A stretch of 64,000 nt of DNA from Progne subis subis (GCA_022316685.1 JAKJHU010000030.1:6083058-6147057), one strand, 5' to 3'. Numbered from the stretch's first letter, positions 36,505-50,894 are shown. A program made the numbers and translations. Notes: generated by a model not told the origin, from the sequence alone.

Positions 36505-36551
36505 GGACATTCCCAGAATACCTGACAGCACACATGCACAGCTGGAGTCCA
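36505..36551 (+). CDS. RIMS2: RIMS2 small exon after the PDZ domain
   Basis: A 47-nt exon between TGATTTCAG and GTAAGT. One base completes glycine, then DIPRIPDSTHAQLES follows and the last base opens a serine codon. It matches the RIM2 linker following SRPIG; RIM1 has IPRIPESSHPPLES at this place. This Pro/Ser-rich linker leads out of the PDZ domain toward C2A. Phase in 2, phase out 1, both matching the neighbours. Confidence 0.95.
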
Positions 36552-37708
36552 GTAAGTTTCAATTGTGGGGTAGGAAAACCTTCTCCCTCTTTTATGTAAG
36601 CACAAATAGAATGAAAAATATCCTCTGCAGTCAGTATAGGTCTTGTCTTTTTGTCTATATTTGTCTCAATATGTCATCTTACTGTATTACCTATCTACAT
36701 TTGTTTAATAATAAGCTATCAAAACTCACGATATCATGATTTAGGTTTGACATTGGTTATAAGCTTAGATGAGTTTTGACTGAAGAAAGTATAACTCTAA
36801 ATAATATATAAGAACATTAATAGCAATTTTTCTTTTCTCTTGCTTTGCATTTCAATTGCATTTTATAAACTAAAAATGAGAAATAAATGTTCTCAGTTTA
36901 CAGCCTGAGTGATAGCTACTTTGAAATCAGAACATTCTTACTTTATTTGATCTACTGAGTGCTACTTAAATTGACTAAACACATATCTTATGTAGGGAAA
37001 GATAACTTGTTTTTTGGCTTAGATCTGATAAGATGGATTTCAGCCTGGAGTTATTTTTTGTCATTGTTTTAGAACCCTATTATAATAGAAGCCATAAATA
37101 AATGAAATGGTATAAACTTGATTATAATAATGTGAAAAACTCCTTCAATGACTTTTTACTCATTGCCCAATTCTTAAAATTAATTTTATGTTTTGTGAGA
37201 TGTGGATTGTCTTTTGTATTTATAAAAATATTTCTCTTTTCCTCTATGTTTTGTATATCAAAACTTGTCCTCTGACCGTATTCAGACCTTGTAGATTAAA
37301 ACAAATTGCACAAGAACATAAGGTACATCTTGATATTTTTGTAAAAATCTAATTAAAAATGAGTCTGATTGTACAAGATAATAAGTCAGAAGACTGAATT
37401 CATTTGACCACAGTAATGTGTTTATTTTTGGGCCTTCTACTTACTGACATAATTACAGTCTGAAATATCTGAATAATGTCTTCTCCATTCTATAAATAAA
37501 AGCTCCTGATTGTATCTGATCACCAAAAGATTGAGTATCATTATTTGGTAATTTTAAATAGATTTTAAAAGGTGATATTTATCACAACTTATTTTTTCAC
37601 AAACAACAAACATATGTTTGGTTATATTTCCACAATTTCTGTTAAAAGAATGTTGAAATATATGCGTAACTGCTACAATTTATGAAATATTTTTGTTTAT
37701 ATTTACAG
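36552..37708 (+). other. RIMS2: RIMS2 intron
   Basis: GTAAGT donor, TTTATATTTACAG acceptor. AT-rich, with nothing else recognised. Confidence 0.8.
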
Positions 37709-37821
37709 GTTCTAGTTCATTTGAATCTCAAAAAATGGATCGACCTTCTATTTCAGTGACTTCTCCTATGAGTCCTGGCATGTTAAGGGATGTTCCACAG
37801 TTCTTGTCTGGACAACTTTCA
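37709..37821 (+). CDS. RIMS2: RIMS2 Ser/Pro-rich linker exon before C2A
   Basis: A 113-nt exon: two bases complete a serine, followed by 37 codons beginning SSSFESQKMDRPSISVTSPM and ending DVPQFLSGQLS, in phase 0 before GTATGT. MDRPSISVTSPMSPGMLRDV is a RIM2 signature (RIM1 has MERPSISVISPTSPGALKD). It is flexible, with several Ser-Pro sites that could be phosphorylated. The exon can join either directly to the C2A exon at 50895 (QLS-IKLW) or to the 16-residue cassette at 43406. Confidence 0.96.
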
Positions 37822-40800
37822 GTATGTAAACATTTCATTGATATTAATGTGCTTTTTGCAGCATATACAACTCTTATTGTAGTGCTAGCTATATCTAACA
37901 GAAATTTCTTGTTAAACTAGCTGCATTTTTTGTTTAACGCTATACAGCTTAGTATAGGCAGGTACAGAATTTCATAATCATATTCCATTAGCTTTTGGAA
38001 ATTTTATTAGTTGAATTGTATATGAGTTGAACATGTATATAATCTGGTAAGCTAGACTGGTAGAGTCAAATTTTCAGAAAGGTCTGTTCTTGGCCTCCAG
38101 TTATGTTTGTGCTGCTCCAGTTATGTGTTGAGTGTAAACATTTTATCAACTGTCACACTTACGTGTAGAGTTGGTAGATTTTATTACCTATGTGCTTGGA
38201 TGTTCGAGCTGCTTATTTCTTATGCACTAACTTTTATATATAACTTCCCCAATTATCCCTCTGATATTTTACTCATGTTGTATTTGTACCGGTGTTTCTC
38301 AGTTTTGCTCACCACTCTCACTGAGAAGGAAGTTCATTATGTGAATGTTTTCTTTTAAAGGGTGCTTTTTTTGAAATAAACTGAAGAAGTTGGGGTTTGT
38401 GCACCTCTCCATGTTATTTGCAATTCCAAAGTGTGATTTTTCAAAAGTGCTCAGTTGTGGCTCAACATATTGAAAAGGAACAACAAATGGAATGGAAGCA
38501 GTGCAAAACTGGGGTTAAAAAAGTTTGGAAATGTCACATTCATGTTACTTCTAAGTTGTATATGTTGAGTGTACCATAAAAATATGCATAAAATCCAAGC
38601 AGACTTTTTCTAGGTCTCACAGAAATGGTTTATGATATTGGTAGAGAAGACGGAGAATATTTTTGTTGCTTCAGTGGCCATGTTGGCTCCATTTTGTAGT
38701 GCATGAGACATTATTTGTTTGCTCATCAGAACAACCATTTACAATGCATAATTTTTTATTTTCTGTATCTGTTGTACTTAACTACTTCAAAATATTCAAT
38801 CCTTTGGATAAAGGGAAAACTAAAAATCTTGATTGTAGAATGCTGTGTGCTATGCAAAAATACAATGACAAGGGAACATGAACTGTCAAAATACACAGAC
38901 CAAAGTTTTGAAAAACCCTCTTTTTATTACAAGACAGTGAAAATTGTTGATAGGAGAGACAGGGAAGAAAGAAATTTCTCTTGTCTAAACTTCATAAAAG
39001 ATTAGGCTGTCAAAAAGTTGTGATGCCTAGCTCCCAGCAGGAAATTCAAGAGCAAGAGTTAGCCGTTCAGATGACCATTGCACATACATTCTGGAATAAT
39101 TGTCCAAATAGGAAACACATATAACTGACTTTCTCAGTTTCAGATCAAAATCATCAGGAGTTTAAGATTAGGATTTATTAGTGAAGTTAGGAAGTCTTTT
39201 GATTTAGTGGCTTGATAGGATACTGAAGTTTGAGGTATATATTCATAGTAGTGGGAAATTGTGAGGTATATTCTAATTTATTGAGAATAACAGAAATCCA
39301 AAGGTTTTATTTCTCAGAATGGCATATAAAATTCAGTGTTTAACTCAAGAAGGCATAATTCCTATTTTTATTTATTTTTTAAATACTTCAATATATAATG
39401 CCTGCTCTAAAAAGTTTCTTCCTATCTAAGGAAACCAAATTATGTTAAGAGACATTAGAAAATGTTTCCTGTTTTTTTTTGTACTTCCTTATGAACTGTT
39501 TGCAATTACATTCAATACTCCCTACTACATATTATCTGTGTTTCCCTCAGAGAGCAGCTGATATCTACCTGAGAACACACAGCTCCAGCTGAGTGAAACT
39601 GAAGTCAGAATTACTCTGTAACTCTCTGAAATTGCAATTTAAACATCTTAGATTAGTAGATAGTTCAAAAGTTTGGATGCTTGTCTGCCCAGCTAATGAA
39701 ACATTTGAAATAAGTGTATTTCATGTTAATCATGTTAAGGGCACAGCTCAGCTCTTGCTGCTGTTGGGTCCAGGCTTTGGGAGGCAAGTACTAAGCGTTT
39801 TACTTTGCGAGCACGGGTGATAATCATAGAGTCTGAAGATGCTCTGGATAGGTGGCAACATGAGATCTAACTGGGCACATTGCAATGTAGGGGCTAATAT
39901 ACATTTTTAGAAATAGAGGAGTTTCTGAGGATTGAAGTATTCTACAGGAATAGTGCTTTCAAAACAATGTAGTTTCTTTTTGATCTGATACTTTAAGACA
40001 GTTTTGAAAAATTATAATTTTGTGACATCAGATTTGTGTATTTATTTGTTCTTGAAAGTAATGTGATGAACAGGTTTTTTCTTCACTTTTTAATATTTGG
40101 GTTTATCATTCTACAATTTTTTAAAGTTTTGAAACTTTGGAAGAGTTAGTGAAAAAATCGTGTTTCTAAAGTTGGAGATGTTCTGAGAAATTAGGATGGA
40201 TTATGAGATTTTCTGATTTTGGACCTTTAACAAAAGGAAGTAGTAAGGTAAAACTGAATTTTAAAGATCTCCTCAAGCTACAAAAAATATTTTGTTTTGA
40301 ATTCTACAAAATGGATGTGCTTCAGTATTTTGGTTTCCCATATGTTAATCAGCTGTTTTCTAACAGTGGATGGGTCACATATTCATTCAAAATAGATGAG
40401 TAAGGTAGAAGTGAAAGGAGATACTAAATTCTGAATGTAATTGTGAATGTGCTCTTTATGGGGAGTGCCTAGACAGGAGAATAACTACAGAACCCTGGCA
40501 ATAAATGAACAGGATGCTGTTCTTTGTGGAAGTGATGAATCAATGACATTCTGGGTGATAGCTGAATTCAAGCAGACTTGATGGATTTGAAGAAACAGAT
40601 GAAAGGCAAGATTTTGTTTTCCATAGTTTCTGTGCCTTTGAACAGCATGTATTCCTGAAGGATTGCTGTGGTTACTGTGAAAAATAGGCAGTGAAACACA
40701 AGAGTTGTGGGCAGAAATGGAGACACAACAGTTCAGATGAAAGTCTGAAGTATTTGAATGAATACTTGAATATAGGCTTATTCAGACTGGGCTCTAGATC

Positions 40801-43405
40801 CTTAAAAGATTTTTTAGGTATTAATGGTATTTTGGAATCTATTTCTTTATGTTCAGTATGGTTTTGGCTTGTTTAGCTGCAGCAATGCCACTGTAGTATT
40901 CAGGGTTGTCTTTCTCTGTTCAGTTGTCCATGTTTTCCTCTGTATTGGCATTGGTCTGCTTGTTTTCTTTGTGGAGGTCACAGTGTCAGTCTAGAGCTGA
41001 CTAATAGGACTGACCACAAAGTAAACCATCTCACACAGAGAGGAAATCTTCTTTACATTAATAATTATTCTGCCCAAGTAAATACTTAATTGAACAAATT
41101 ATGTGCAACTACAGTAAACTCTTCTGTGTTATAACTTACTAATATAATTTATCCATATTATCTGTGTTTTATTTATAGCACTTTTTATTCATGTTGTTTT
41201 TCAGGATAATATCTATTATTGCAATTATATCTTTTTAAAAATTATTTGCTTTGTCTTGTTCTTGTTTCTGTATTTTTTCACTGAGTTGTTTTTTGTTTAA
41301 TATAATTTTGAATAAGACAAAAGTATTTGTATGTTGGTGCTCTTAGCTTAACTACTGAATTTTGGCTACATTTTTGATACTGCATAAAAAGTATAACTTG
41401 AAATGCTTTTCCAATGGTTAGGTTTAGGGAATAATAACTATAAGACCATGTAAATGGATACAAGTATAAAATCACAATATTTAATTTTTGTACTGGTGGA
41501 AGCTCTAGCAAAAAAGGGATATTATTTATAAAATTAATCTATTTCCCTGTACACTTGAACCACAGAACCACTTAAGTAGATGTTTCATACATGTTCAGTT
41601 TATAAAGCAATAGAAATAAGGTTATATTAATTATATGCAGCATATTGCATGGTTATATTAAATATATGCAACATATATTAATGTATGCAGCATAATAGAA
41701 AGCCTTTATTGTACATTATGAAGGGCCTATATGTCAACCCATTGAGGGGATGAGAACAAGTACAACACATGCTATTCCTCCCCTTTCACATGTTCTTTTT
41801 CCTTTTCTTCATTCCCTTTATACCTCTATACAAGTAGATTGCTATTGCTCTAACATTACAACCTGGAAAGTTCTAGGTAGTGCACACAATGTGTTGATTT
41901 TCCTCCATTTCCAAGGCAGAATATAACAGGTGAGGAGAGGACCCTTGGTGCATGGTCGGAGAGATTTTGTCCCTCTTGGGATTCCAATATCCTGTGATAA
42001 TTAATTTTTCCCTTGTAAAATCTATTTTTATTGTGACCAGGTCACATTCTGTTAAGAGCCCTTAACACTGGGCTCTGCAGTCCTGCCCGTGCAGAGTGGC
42101 AGGTAGAGTGCAGCTGCTGCACTTTGCAGAACACAGGGAGCACATCAGGCAAAACCTGTGATCCAGACTGTCAAATTTTCTTATATATTCTCTTTCTTTG
42201 ATGTAAGAACAGATTACTTCTCACATTTTATAGAACAGATTTCTCCAGCATCTGTGCTGGAATCATCATCTCAGTGCCTATTTCCTTGCTTTGGGTACAT
42301 TTCTAATGGAAGTGAATATGAGTAGTAGCTTCTTTCTATCATTTTGAATTAGATCAATAATCTCAGGAAAACTGAGCAGAGGTAAAGGAGATTCCAATCT
42401 GTCTGGGATTGTTGTGACCCATTCCATGCTCCTCCCACTCACCAACCCTCTGAGGTATCAGCACATCCTCCTTTTCCTGTCCATGCCCCATACTCTACCA
42501 ATTCTGTGCCACTCCATTAGCTGTTGCCCTAAGCTGAAGGTGGGGAGTGGTTGCTTGGAATTTGCAGCTAGTCCAGGAATTTGTGTTTCCTGTATTCGAT
42601 GTAGTCTTGATATAGCTACTGGAGGCCACAAGGTTGTATGTGGTCTGAAGTGTTACAGCACAAAAATATGTTTTAAATGCATCTATATATGCAGCTTGCT
42701 AAACTCTCTAGATCCCATTCCATGCAAGGGTTTTGTGTGTATATCATATGTCATTTCTGTCATGATTGCTAGGGAATTGAAATACATAGGTTGTACCTAC
42801 CCCCATGTAATGTTAATACCAGACAGCAATAACTTTCTTTTAATTGTTTTCAAAGTATTTAGGAGGACTTTTCATAGACATGACTCTTAAGGTTGCAAGA
42901 AAAAGAAAAACTTTTATTTTACTCACTTTCCTAAGTAACCAAAGCTGTCAGTGTGTGCATTGTACTTGTTTCTCTCTGAATATGCATGTACAATCTCCCT
43001 GAAACAGATGATCAACCTTAACTCATGTTTCCAACCCCACTTTTAAATCACACTTTGCCTACCTGTTCTTTTTGTTACATGTTATTTCTAAATCTATTGT
43101 AAATGTTGTTTATAGACTTGCAAAGAGAAATCCTTGCTCCTGGGGAATCAGTGGTAAGATTCCTGCTGACTCCCCTACGGCAAGAATTTCCACCAAAGGG
43201 TTTTGATATAATTTTGTAACAGATTTGCAGATTTAATTTATGCATTGCATTAAAATATTTTTTGTTAGATAAATATGTTGTTGGTGTAAATCTGTGTTTA
43301 AAGTAATAGTTATGTGTCTTTGTTTTTACTTTTGGTCTTTTAGTTTCCAGCGTGTTGTCCTTTTTGGTTTTGTTTTATTGCTTTTTCTTTAATTTTGCTT
43401 ACCAG
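37822..43405 (+). other. RIMS2: RIMS2 intron before the alternative cassette
   Basis: A 5.6-kb AT-rich intron. It contains a degenerate tandem duplication at about 41621-41695. No LINE, LTR or RNA gene is recognised. Open frames such as those at 38107, 39593 and 42414 show no protein similarity or splice-site pairing that I can support. Confidence 0.8.
41621..41695. repeat. Degenerate tandem duplication (about 32-bp unit)
   Basis: GGTTATATTAATTATATGCA is repeated as GGTTATATTAAATATATGCA about 32 bp later, with a third partial unit GTATGCAGCATAAT. Local AT-rich slippage repeat. Confidence 0.7.
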
Positions 43406-43453
43406 AGCCAAAGCCTTAGTAGAAGAACAACGCCTTTTGTTCCTAGGGTTCAG
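43406..43453 (+). CDS. RIMS2: RIMS2 alternative 16-residue cassette exon
   Basis: A 48-nt exon, phase 0 at both ends, encoding SQSLSRRTTPFVPRVQ. I recall this peptide in human RIM2 between SGQLS and IKLW, so it is an established alternative insertion just ahead of the C2A domain. A long T-rich tract ends in TTACCAG at the acceptor, and CAG|GTAAAG forms a strong donor. Skipping it preserves the frame. It adds a basic, Ser/Thr-rich segment (SRRTTP) that could be a phosphorylation site, which is an inference. Confidence 0.94.
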
Positions 43454-44166
43454 GTAAAGACTTCGTCTGCCTGACAGAAACTAAAGTTGTGGGTTTTTTC
43501 TTTTGTTTGTTATGGAAAATGCATAGTAGGAAAACGTTACCTTATAGTCCGTTTTCCCATATTTCAAGTGTGTTGCTTTGAACCATATTAACAACTTTCA
43601 TGTCATCTTGTGAGCAGCTTGTAAAATTCTGCATGGGGGTTAAAATATTAAATTAAAATTTAAAGAGACAACTAGTTTTTGTTTGCTGTCTGCCCAATAT
43701 TAAACTTAAACAGGTTTCAATAGCAATGATGGCTGTGCATCCCACATACAAAATTTATGTATTGTTTAAGCAGTAAATAATTTTGTGCTTGAGTTTATGA
43801 TATAAAGATGAATGTCTCTTTAAATCATTCATTATCATTACTTAACACATATTTTTTTGCATTTTCCACATAATAGTAGCACCTTGAGTAGAAGATGGGC
43901 AAAAAATTTGTACCTTGTTTATATAAACAAATTTCTTGTGTATGAAACTTGGTTCTTGCATTTTTAAGTACATTAAAATAACCAAAACTCTACTTGAATA
44001 AAAAATGAATTCTCCCATTGTCTTACTAAATTTATTTAGCTTTGATATTCTGTTTAGGTACAAGTTATTTGCCTTTTTTCATTAGGAAGCTCCTAAGGTA
44101 CTATAGACTTATGCAAAAGTAGGTTTTACTAATACGTTACAGTGCTTATCTTGCTTTGCTGCATGT

Positions 44167-44181
44167 TTTTAATTTTTTTTT

Positions 44182-44216
<35 letters not shown>
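44167..44216. repeat. Interrupted poly-T tract
   Basis: About 50 bp of T broken only by AA at two places, the last uninterrupted run exceeding 30 T. Confidence 0.95.
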
Positions 44217-44221
<5 letters not shown>

Positions 44222-44383
44222 TAGAACATGATCTGATTTTCTGACAAAATATCTTTATGGAGATGTTGATCTTTTGTGTGGCAGCTCTATAAATGTTTTT
44301 CTTTGATTAATTGACCAAGATGTAAAGGATGATCAAAATGATCAGAAAGAGATGTCTGAATTTCATTATGAAATGGAAAAGAG

Positions 44384-44386
<3 letters not shown>

Positions 44387-44417
<31 letters not shown>
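44387..44417. repeat. (AT)n dinucleotide repeat
   Basis: About 15 AT units followed by GAATTC. A self-complementary array in intron. Confidence 0.95.
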
Positions 44418-44419
<2 letters not shown>

Positions 44420-47400
44420 TTCTAAATAAGACTGTAAATAAAACATCAAATATGATTCATATTTGATAAAGTACAATTTTTTCAAATATTATTCTTGAAA
44501 GTATTCCTTACAAGTGCTTAAATATAAATTCAAAATTAAGAACTTCTAAAGAAAAAATATATTATAAAATAATGCCTTGATTATATGATTTAAAGTTAAT
44601 ATATTATGTGTTATTGACATAAACTGCCTTTGTATGAAAAATTTGAAACATCCTTTAGCATAATTAAGAACGTTCAATTCTGCTCATGATAATGAAATCA
44701 GGAGGAATACAATTACAAGTTGTTTAGTAGTTCATAGAGGTAAATATTATATATGACATAAGTGTTTTTTAATATTTATTTTCTTTTTATATATCTGATA
44801 AATAAATTTAAAAATTATATGAGAGTTGATAGTTCAATTTAAAAAGGAAATTTCTGCCTGAAATCTGCATGTTTCATGAAATACTGTAATGTAGAAATAA
44901 CATGTAGTAGTTCCTTATTTTAATGCCATTTTACAAAATAAAGACATAGACATAAAAATTGTCTGTACTACTTAGACTAATATCCTCTAACAAAAAACCA
45001 ACCGACTTGCTCAAATGATTGTGGTAGTTGAGAAAAATGTCATGCTTGCAAGAAAATATCTGACAAGAGGTGAAAATGTTTAAGGCTTACTCGCTCACCC
45101 CTTGGATGGAGTATTTTTTTATATTGTAGGTTAGAATTGTCCTTAGCTCCAGTTTTGTCTCTACACAATCAATATCTGTGGAGTCCTCGTGGACCTAAGA
45201 GCTTTTTTTTTTTGCAGAGCCTAATAACAGTCAATGATAGATGTGAGGGTTTTGACAAGAGTTCCTGAAGACCTCAAAATTATGACCTTGGCAAAATCTT
45301 TACAAGTCTGAAACAAAAAGTCATCCAGCTGCCCACTTTTAATAGTAATAGTAGATAGTTTAAAAAGATGAATGTTAGATGTATTTACCATTAGGGCCGC
45401 AGAAAGAAGAGGAATTCTCCAGTGGTTTTCAAACAAGGGTATTAGGAGAAGTCCAGCAGGAGTGTAGAACTCTAGGTTACTTTTTTGGCATGACAAATTC
45501 ACTAAATCAGAGCTCTGAGCTGCTGCTTACGGTTGTCAGGAAGTATACGTTTCATTGTGGGCTGTGGTATAGCTGTGTCTGTAGTCCTCCTTACAGGAAT
45601 GAGTATCTCCAAACATTCTGTTTATACTTATTTGTTTCATTACTATCAACAGGAAATGCATATCTCTATTCTTGCTTGCATCTTCTTTACTTGTTAGTCT
45701 GAAACTGATCCTTTCTGGCATAAGCTCCTCTTCCACACTTCCCTCCATGTTTTCCATTCATCTAGCTCACTGGATGGTTTCATAGAATCATCATTACTTT
45801 ATTGGGAAGAAAAACACTCAGTTTCTTTCCTATCAAAAGCTCTCTGAGTTTTTACTAATTTTACAGTACCTGTAAAAGTGAGTGTTTATTTCCTGAACTT
45901 TTAGATTCAGTTTAGCGTACCAGTAATTTTCTAACTTGCATAGTGATGTTTTATGAATCTTTGTAGGGAAAAATCTGTTCTTAAAATTGTGTTTTCTATG
46001 CAGTATCTCTTGTTTACTTGGCAAAGCATTCTTTTGAGCCAGAGTTGCCTCTGGGTTTTCTCTAACTTCAAAAAATTTTAGCCATCCTTTTGGCTTTAAT
46101 ACAGAACATCAATATATTTGATCCTGTATAAAAATATGTACAAGGTAAAACTGCTAAAAAAGAGATTTTAAAAAGAAATATAGTTCAGGGCAGCCTAAAT
46201 ACTTCTATAGTTTTCTGGCCTTTATATCCTACAAACTTTTCCATTTGATAGCTTTTTCTTGTAGTTGTTCAAGCATATCAGACAGCAGCTGAAGCAGAAA
46301 GAAATAGTAGTTTGATTTAGCAACCCTCAGTACTCAGGATTTTTTAGATATATTTGACAACATTCAAAACTGGCCTCAGCCATGCCAAAGACATCACCAC
46401 CTCAGGGCAGTTTGAGCATCTACCTAAGCTTAAGTCTAATAAAATGATTACTGCAAGTATTTTTTAAAAATAAAATGAGATTTTTTTTTTCAAACGGACC
46501 CTATTGGTATATCTTTTGTTTCAGGAACAAGGTGAGAAAGAAAAGTAGTATATAATTTTAAAATAATAATAAACATAACAAAAATCTATGTAGGTTACAT
46601 GAAAAATTATAATGAGCAACGGAAGGAAATAAAAAAAAAAACCCAAAACCACAAGCCTGGCCAGCTGTCTCTAAAAGCCAGTGATGTTTGAATAGGTTGT
46701 GGTAGTAAAAATCTGTAGGGCAGATGGTCTCTCCCAGTGTTACAAGTTTTATCTTTTTTTCATGAGATTCGTGAAGTAACCCATATATAAGAAAGAAAAA
46801 ACTGTGGCATAGGATTTAAAACTTCAAATATTCTCTATTTCTCAATCTACATTATGACTGAAGATATGTTTTGCCTGTATGTGCTGTACATAAAACTACA
46901 TTAGAATTGCATAGTTGAGCAAACAATCATTCATGAGACGAGTATAGGAAGAGCAGCAATAACATTATGTAGATTTTCTTAACTGATTCCCCTATGCATG
47001 TATATTAGAGTAGGGGTTCTTACACATCAGTACATCTTTTCTAAACTCTCTAAACTCTGACCTCAGTTAGTACTGTAAAATTTTTAGTAGAGATGAGATA
47101 TAATAGAAAAAAGATGAAATTTAGTAAACTGAATTTATATCCTTAGTTATGCATCTTATACTAACTTCAAATAAGTTTGAGGCGCCTTGAGGATGAGCTT
47201 TCACTTGTACAGTTGAAGGAAAAATCTAAGTACCTCAATACCTGCAGTGAGAGATCAACCCAAATAAAAGACACAGAAGCCCATTGACTCTATCTGAAAC
47301 TAAGGCTACTCCAGAGGATGAGTTGATTCTCCAGGGGAGGTACATTTTGCTGAGGCTACAGAGGACCAACTTTACCCAATCTGTGAAACAGGAATGCTAG

Positions 47401-50400
47401 TTAGATATACTAGATACTTGCATTCTTGCTTCTCAGAATGCTACACCAGCAGTCAGCTTTTATATACTGTTGTCTGTGTAGGAAGCTTATTCCAGAAACA
47501 GGAGATATACTGTTTAGATACTGTTTAGACTGAAGAGGTTGAACCTGTGTATCAAAATAGTGCCTTTATCATCAAACTATTCCATGTCTCATTCTTCTCT
47601 GGAGTACAAAGTCTCATCTGAAGCTGAGATACTGTTTGGCTGGGAATAGAGGTGTGTGGTGTTATCAAAGCATGCTTAAGTTTAGCATAGCAGGTTCCTG
47701 ACATGATACCCTGAATGAGTATTGCTCTTGTATTAGACCACTACTGGCTGAAAACCACAAAGAATGAAACGGGGGTCAGACCCGCGTCTCTGTTTCCTCC
47801 AATCATCTGAGTGCAGAGGAGTTCCTGTTTCCTGCTCTCTGTGGCAGCTGTTCCTACCTAGCCTGTCTCAAGGAGTGCAGCAGAAGCACCACCCTGTGAA
47901 TAACAGACCATCTCAGTGCATCTCAGTATCAGGATGCCCTGAATTTAGATGCCTGTTTGCCTGAATGTGGGTCACAGCAGAAGCTTAATAAAGCATTAGG
48001 TGCATGTCTGGCTGGTTAAGGAGACCAGGGAAGGAAAGTATATGAGCATATGTATGGCTAATTAGTCTCCAGGACTTCAGTGCAAAGTGGGAATAACTTT
48101 GGAAACTATTCAGGTTGCACCGCTAAGTGAATCTTAGGTGCCTACATCCTAAGTAATCTAGATAGACAAAGCCCTGTTCGAGAAGGTTTTGTACAGGTCT
48201 TAGTCTCCACATTAGCATCAGCCAGCATAATTTTTTATAGAGCATATTTTATGTGTTAACTTTCCCTTTCCTTCATTTAGATCAGGATTGCTTTGTTGAA
48301 GTCTCTTAGATGTTCTAAGGTTTTAAAAGTGTGTCAGTGTGTAAAAAATCTTGTTAGATTTTTATTCATCCCAGTCTCTCTTTCAATGTAATTTGTGCAA
48401 GTTGCCATGGCTAGTTCTTTTGTCACCTCATAACATTTCTCTCATTCATTCTATTTTTGCCCTTCTGTTAATTTCTGGTCCCTGACATTAGTGGTTCCAT
48501 TCTTCCCATGTTTCACCAAGAAGTATCCTTTCTATTTTACTTTCATGGTAATTATAAAGTAGTTTTTTATTTGTCCCTTCTTCCTTATTCTAATCTCATA
48601 AAAATCCATTCTCCCCTCTATGGGCTTCTTTGACCATTCTCTCACAGTTTCTTCTTCTCCTTGCATCCTAGTCAAATGACTGCTTGGGCTACAAGTACCT
48701 GTGCTGTGTATTGGAGTGCTAGCAGTGTGAATACAGGAGAAAGAGAGCTTTCTGGTCTTAATTCTGACTCCTGACTTTTCCTGTAAAAAGGCAAATTAAA
48801 GGGCATTACAGTGAAAACATGCCCATTAAGTTCAAGTTTTTCCAATTATATTTTTTCAAAACATCAAGAGAAAAGTAGAAGGTGTAAGTCAATGCAAATT
48901 TTGAGCTCTTGTTCCAAACTACAGTTGTTAAAACATCTCAATGAAGTGGTGTTGGATGATTTCAGTTTCTGCTTAAGTAATTCTCTAAATATTTTGACTG
49001 AGGTTGTCACGTAAAAATTCAGTCTGAAACAAATATAGTGAAGAAATATTTAGCTTGCATATAAACATATAATTCTGGTTGTATTTTTAGCACCTATATC
49101 TAGATGATTTCACATTCATCAGTTGCAGTTTGTGATAGTGTCTGTATCACAAATATACTTCATTCTCCTTAAGAAAGCATAATTTTTCCCAAAAAGCAAA
49201 CAAAGAAGATTGTTTTCAGTGCTTTTCCCATGAGATGTGAGACTAGCCAAGTCTGTTTTTTGCTTCAGAACTCCCAAGGAAGCATGCAGGTGGATGCATT
49301 TAGTGTCAAAGAACATTTAAGTTGACTTGCATGTCAGAGGTCATTAAAGCTGTACTGTTGGTACACAAGCTTTCTGCTTTTGATCTATAGCTGGATGGAG
49401 ATAGCTAGAAGTCCAGATAATTCTCAGCGTAGAAAAAATACTGTCAAAGCCCCTGGCTGGCCAGAATGTAGGAACAGCATCTAAAATTCACACAGAGATG
49501 AGTAGCCACCGGCCCTTTAGCTATTAGCACCAGAAACCTATAAAGTCTGTAGTAGGGCCAATAACAGGATAATAGAAGAGAAATATCCCATTTTTAATGT
49601 CCATTCAAGTGGTTGGTGGCTACAGAAACTGCAAGATCTGAAGCAGTGAAGGAAGAAGTATACTCCCACCAATAATTGAGTTGGTGTGTCTTAGTGTAAT
49701 CTCACTTAGTGAAGTATTAGGAATGGCAGAGAGCTAAATCAGCCTCTTCTTTATGGGTTAAAAGTCTTGAGAATCAAGACCTTTCTTTAAGAGACTGAAA
49801 TGTTGAAGATGAGGAGCTATGATAGCAGATGAAAACCTTTTCTCTGAAATGATGTGAGAGGGTTTCCTCAGAAAGTGCACCTTCTCCTGTTTATATCTAC
49901 CTTAGCTGTCTAACTTAGCTCATGCCGAAAGATGTATTGCCTGGTTAGGTGTGCAGCTGAGCATTTTCCTCTCTGATTCCTTTAAGTTCAGACAGGGTCA
50001 CTGTTTTCTTTAAATGTGCTAGCTTGTCCCATCTCAGGCAAAGTCCTCATGAAGAGAGTCTCCTCAGTAAGCTGTAGTTAGTCATACTGCAGTGCTGCCA
50101 TCATGTAATGGCTCCCTGGTTATTTGGAAGGATTTGTGTTGCCCTAACTGCACCATTTCCCCCCTTCAGTGACTGCTGTGAAGTAGGTATATCCCTTTCT
50201 TGGCTGATGCATTTGCAGTCATGGAATTCACACTGAAATAGCTAAACAGCAGCTTGTAATGACTGTAGTAAAAAGGATAGCAAATCAAGCCTCTCACTGG
50301 TTAATAACAATTTCTACAAATGAACAATACTGATTTTTACCTTATTACTCAGCTGGACTATGAAGAGGGTTGCACTACTGAACCTTCCTCTCAGTATTTA

Positions 50401-50894
50401 TGGAGGGTTTATATGATTTCAGAATAAGTGTATATATGTTTAAAAATATTAAGTGATATGAAAAGTGATCACAGATATGTGAAAAGTAATCACAGAAAAG
50501 TGATATGTTATCCCACAGTCTCTTTAGCACAACAGCAGATGAAAAATTAATTCATTGTGCATAAACTCCTCAGAAATGTACATATACAATACCATACATT
50601 AGTAATGCAAGCAATACAATGCAAGGGAGAATAATCCTAACCAGAGCACCACGTGAAAAACAATTAGTGTGAAGTAAGGTACTTAAAATCTGGTTTTAAA
50701 AAAAGAGTAACTCCTGGTATATACTGAAGCTATTAACTTATTTTTATTCTTTGTTATAAGGGAAAAGTAGAATATAATATTTTCTGTTTAAGTAACCAAT
50801 ATAAATAGAAGCTCATGAGCAAAATTATTTTTAAGGATTAATATACAACTTTGTTGTAGAAATGAGTTCACTAATTAATATTTTCTTCCTACAG

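Larger units (their letters stand above)
43454..50894 (+). other. RIMS2: RIMS2 intron before C2A
   Basis: A 7.4-kb intron with a long poly-T, an (AT)n array and AT-rich unique sequence. Between about 47200 and 50150 GC content is modestly higher, but no gene, LINE or LTR structure is recognisable. The open frame at 47764-47964 has no detectable family resemblance. Confidence 0.8.

Noticed and set aside
42414..42890. 158-codon open frame on the + strand
   Set aside because: It lies deep in an intron, shows no protein similarity or exon-like splice sites that I can support, and is within the length expected by chance.
45779..45795. TCATAGAATCAT, possible minus-strand CR1 tip
   Set aside because: No CR1 sequence continues on either side beyond about 12 bases.
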